Shown in pieces: positions 4,550 through 6,807 of a stretch of 6,807 nucleotides of DNA. How positions within the stretch are numbered: position 1 is the stretch's first letter; every line of letters starts with the position of its first letter. Where the stretch lies: the NCBI GenBank assembly GCA_017609045.1, contig JAFCES010000021.1:1-6807 (forward strand), written 5' to 3'. Source of the DNA: Candidatus Pacearchaeota archaeon (GTDB lineage: Archaea > Nanobdellota > Nanobdellia > Pacearchaeales > GW2011-AR1). The notes under the pieces were generated by a model that saw nothing but the letters and a program-made list of their open reading frames with translations, was not told the origin of the DNA and made no database searches. The position numbers were made by a program, and so were the translations under genes.

Positions 4550-6064
4550 CTTTCCTTTTATTTTTTTCACTGCTCTTGAATAAATAGTCCAGATATTTCT
4601 TTGGTCTCTGTTTAGAAGTTTAGCTATTTCAACATATTTCAGCTTCTTGAATCTTAGATAAATTATGATTGATTCAAGTATTGTTAACTTTCTATTTTCG
4701 AAAATTGAGATTGGCAGTTGTAATTCTGGTTTTTCTTGTTTTAAAGCTTGAGGCATTTTCTTTCTTGCCTTATTATAAGCTGTCCAGATTGTTTTTTCAT
4801 TTCTTTTTAATAACTTAGCTATCTCACTATAACTAAAGCTTAGGTTCTCTTTCATATATTTGACTACAGATTCAAGAGCCCCTAGTTTACTTGAAAATAT
4901 AGTTGTAGGTATTGTTAGTTTTTCTTTCAAACCAATTATTTCTACAATTTCTTTCTTACTTATTCTATAATCTTTTCTTATCTCTTCTACTAATAATCTT
5001 CTAATTTCTGCTTTATTTTTTGTGTACTCTTCTTTCAATTCTTCTGAGATTAATTTTAGAGCTTTGACAAGATTATCTTTTTCTGTTCTTTGTGTTCTTT
5101 TTTGTTTTTTCTTGGCTTTTCTTTTTTTCTTCTTTAGTTGAGGAGTAAAGATGAATATTATGCTTGCTATAATTTTTATTGTCCAAGCTCCTCCTGTACT
5201 CGTGTCATATACTCCTGAAGGGATTGTTTTAGGAACTTTTGTCATGCAGTAATAAATTGTTTCTTGAGCTTTTCCTCCTCCTTCTGAGAGATTGCCTCGA
5301 GATAAATTAGCTCCAGTTATTCCTACAAAAGTAGAATTTTGTAGTTGATTTCCTGTTCCAGTTAAGTTGCATAATAAGGAGGTGAGTGAATTATTGCTTG
5401 CAGTAATATTCCCTACATCTATATAATAAGAAAGAGGACCATACAAATTAACAGCTTCAATTTGTATATTGCCTGAAGCTATTTCTGCGTTTCCTGTATT
5501 GTTTAATGTGGTAAAGTTAGCTGCTGTCTGGTTTGTTTGTCCAGGAGATAGAGATGTCCAATAAATCGTGTTTGGAGAAATGGTGAAGGCTTCCAATAAA
5601 TTATATTGGAAAGTAGTTGTTTTATTTAGAGCTGAAGCTCCTTGATTATCTTCTGCATAAACTGTAACATTCCATAATCCTGCTTCATCCCAGTACCACA
5701 TATCTATTGTACAGGAAAAGTTTTTAGAGTTGGACGAGCTTTCTTCACTCACTTCTTTACAGCTTAGGTTTTGTCTTAGGTCCTCTCCTTGTCGTGAAAA
5801 ATTAGCTTTTACACTATTAACATTTATATCAGAAGCTCCATTTGTATCATATACTGTGAAATTAAAGTTTATTGGTTTTTTTGTTCCTGATACTGGATTT
5901 GTGTCTGGTATGCTTGATACAAAAATTATTTGTGGGGGGTTGTTTGCAGAGGTTATATTTATACTCCTTATTCTAGTCTTGTTCTCATTTCCAACTATAT
6001 CTTTAGCTGACGCAAAATAAGTATAAATGCCCGGGTCTAATCCAGAAGTTGCATTTTTTCCCAT
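4544..6064 (-). CDS. Surface ectodomain, membrane segment and duplicated HTH (C-terminal part of a frameshifted gene)
   Basis: This 506-residue frame opens at an ATG directly after an in-frame TAA. It begins mid-domain, with no signal peptide (GLDPGIYTYFASAKD is the middle of a beta module), so it is best read as the continuation of the LamG frame upstream. Residues 43-155 form a beta module with C102/C118 and MWYWDEAGLWN. Residues 156-296 form a second module with C232/C273 and ETIYYC. Residues 294-309 are a short hydrophobic membrane candidate, followed by a strongly basic stop-transfer run (311-323). The region from about 327 to 382 is helical and charged. Two homologous helix-turn-helix units follow, at 385-437 and 450-503, sharing P..IF, LES, EIAKLL, IWT and Tyr at matching places. 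They resemble sigma region 4-like or DPANN-type HTH domains. The expected topology is ectodomain outside, HTH inside: a membrane-tethered one-component regulator. DNA binding is inferred, not shown. Six T at 4524-4529 on the minus strand may terminate the transcript. Confidence 0.82.
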   Translation of the reverse strand: MGKNATSGLDPGIYTYFASAKDIVGNENKTRIRSINITSANNPPQIIFVSSIPDTNPVSGTKKPINFNFTVYDTNGASDINVNSVKANFSRQGEDLRQNLSCKEVSEESSSNSKNFSCTIDMWYWDEAGLWNVTVYAEDNQGASALNKTTTFQYNLLEAFTISPNTIYWTSLSPGQTNQTAANFTTLNNTGNAEIASGNIQIEAVNLYGPLSYYIDVGNITASNNSLTSLLCNLTGTGNQLQNSTFVGITGANLSRGNLSEGGGKAQETIYYCMTKVPKTIPSGVYDTSTGGAWTIKIIASIIFIFTPQLKKKKRKAKKKQKRTQRTEKDNLVKALKLISEELKEEYTKNKAEIRRLLVEEIRKDYRISKKEIVEIIGLKEKLTIPTTIFSSKLGALESVVKYMKENLSFSYSEIAKLLKRNEKTIWTAYNKARKKMPQALKQEKPELQLPISIFENRKLTILESIIIYLRFKKLKYVEIAKLLNRDQRNIWTIYSRAVKKIKGKF

Positions 6065-6807
6065 TTATCTGTATTGTATTTAACTAAATTAGAAGCATAT
6101 AGTTCATATACTTCTTCTGCTGATAGAGCTCTATTCCAGATTTTTACTTCATCTATTGTTCCATTGAAAGCCCCTTCAAAATTAGGTCTTAAATTTCCAA
6201 TTGTATAGTTAATGTTATTATCAACTTTACTGCCATTTAGAGCTAATCCCCCACCCATTTTAATCCCGTCAAAATACAAATAAGTCCAATTTTCTGTATA
6301 ATTATAAACTTGAACTGCGTGATGCCAGTCCCCATCAGCAACTTCTTCATTTGTAACAGCTACCGTAACATCATCGTCAGATTGATTTCTAGTTTGTAGT
6401 TTCAAGTGGCAGTTCGCATTTATATACCACTTTCTTTTGTAATTTTTTCCTATCAAATAAGCCGAATTGTAGCATTCCCCTGTAAATTTATACCATAAGG
6501 ATATTGTCCAGGATGTTTTGTTAAAATTATCTGATAAGCCCGTTTCTATATAATCTGAAGAGTTTCCTTCAAACTCATACGCTCCTCCATATTTTCCAGC
6601 AGAAGTCCATTCTGCGCCAGATACAGTTCCATTATTGCTACCTCCAGAAATATCAACAACATAAGTGTCATTTTCTCCTAAAGAACTTCTATTATCAAAA
6701 TTAAACATCAAAACTAAACTGTCATTGTAAACAGTGTAGTTAGTTTTATTCCAGTTGAATTTTACTTCTCTTAGATTAGCTTCTGTAATACTTATGTTTA
6801 TTTCTAT
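6037..6807 (-). CDS. LamG-domain surface protein, 5' partial, ending at a frameshift
   Basis: The frame is open to the right edge of the window (256 visible residues), so the true start and signal peptide lie outside. Internal ATG or TTG codons near 6706-6711 are not real starts, because the family motif TEANLREVKFNWN and SLVLMFNFDN runs across them. The rest is a concanavalin-type LamG/jellyroll domain: SGGSNNGTV, then YEFEGNSSDYIE, WTISLWYKF, GDWHHAVQVYNY, YLYFDG, and the diagnostic ending GTIDEVKIWNRALSAEEV and ELY. LamG domains usually bind glycans or proteins outside the cell, often with calcium. After LVKYNTDKWEK the frame ends in an unrelated MQLLD and TAG. The frame one base back continues sensibly into a beta module, so the C-terminal partner is the neighbouring HTH-bearing frame. 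There are numerous N-glycosylation sequons. The annotation as LamG is secure; the gene boundary is not. Confidence 0.88.
   Translation of the reverse strand: MEINISITEANLREVKFNWNKTNYTVYNDSLVLMFNFDNRSSLGENDTYVVDISGGSNNGTVSGAEWTSAGKYGGAYEFEGNSSDYIETGLSDNFNKTSWTISLWYKFTGECYNSAYLIGKNYKRKWYINANCHLKLQTRNQSDDDVTVAVTNEEVADGDWHHAVQVYNYTENWTYLYFDGIKMGGGLALNGSKVDNNINYTIGNLRPNFEGAFNGTIDEVKIWNRALSAEEVYELYASNLVKYNTDKWEKMQLLD
6054..6059 (-). other. Frame-change site: run of six A joining the LamG and HTH frames
   Basis: The minus strand reads TGGGAAAAAATGC. The upstream frame gives Trp-Glu-Lys-Met and stops six codons later. One more A would give Trp-Glu-Lys-Asn-Ala-Thr and continue for about 500 residues in the second frame. 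The two frames overlap by 28 bases (6037-6064), so the change must occur here. The A run is the only homopolymer in the overlap. Confidence 0.7.

Noticed and set aside
5730..6020. Forward open frame opposite the ectodomain region
   Set aside because: It is a shadow of the minus-strand beta modules, whose motifs recur in the paralogue downstream.

Overview
The window looks like a piece of a small-genome DPANN archaeon, most likely of the Woesearchaeota/Pacearchaeota type. I recognise this from sequence style and did no database search. The DNA is strongly AT-rich. The tRNA gene carries bulge-helix-bulge introns, which are an archaeal trait. Start sites are preceded by TATA boxes about 26-31 bases upstream, and several transcripts are probably leaderless. 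The proteins are Asn/Thr-rich, sequon-dense surface proteins with LamG and Ig-like modules, as is common in these lineages.

Layout, left to right. Positions 1-201 (+) hold the C-terminal end of a membrane-anchored protein. Positions 257-484 are two perfect tandem copies of a 114-bp unit ending just before a tRNA gene. Positions 493-596 (+) are a tRNA-Arg(UCU) gene whose anticodon arm is interrupted by two separate introns of 17 and 12 nt. Positions 597-734 are a convergent intergenic stretch with a poly-U terminator for the minus-strand genes. Everything from 735 to the right edge is transcribed leftward. In transcription order it contains a LamG ectodomain running off the window edge (6037-6807), then the rest of what appears to be the same gene in another frame (4544-6064: Cys-bonded ectodomain, short membrane segment, two helix-turn-helix units). 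These are followed by a secreted paralogue of that ectodomain (3584-4513), a small signal-peptide/Ig-like/TM protein (2997-3533), a 620-residue multidomain surface protein (1072-2934) and a 100-residue coiled-coil protein (735-1037).

Inference about the system: five consecutive leftward reading frames encode exported or membrane-anchored proteins. The LamG/HTH gene would place a glycan- or protein-binding module outside the cell and a duplicated DNA-binding-like module inside, joined by one membrane span. That is the architecture expected of a membrane-tethered one-component regulator. Its secreted paralogue, encoded next door, lacks the membrane and HTH parts. The gene is split by a -1 frame change at a run of six A, which could be a sequencing error, a real mutation or recoding.

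The two most striking observations are the doubly interrupted tRNA-Arg, where both introns fit bulge-helix geometry base by base, and the surface-sensor/HTH architecture.
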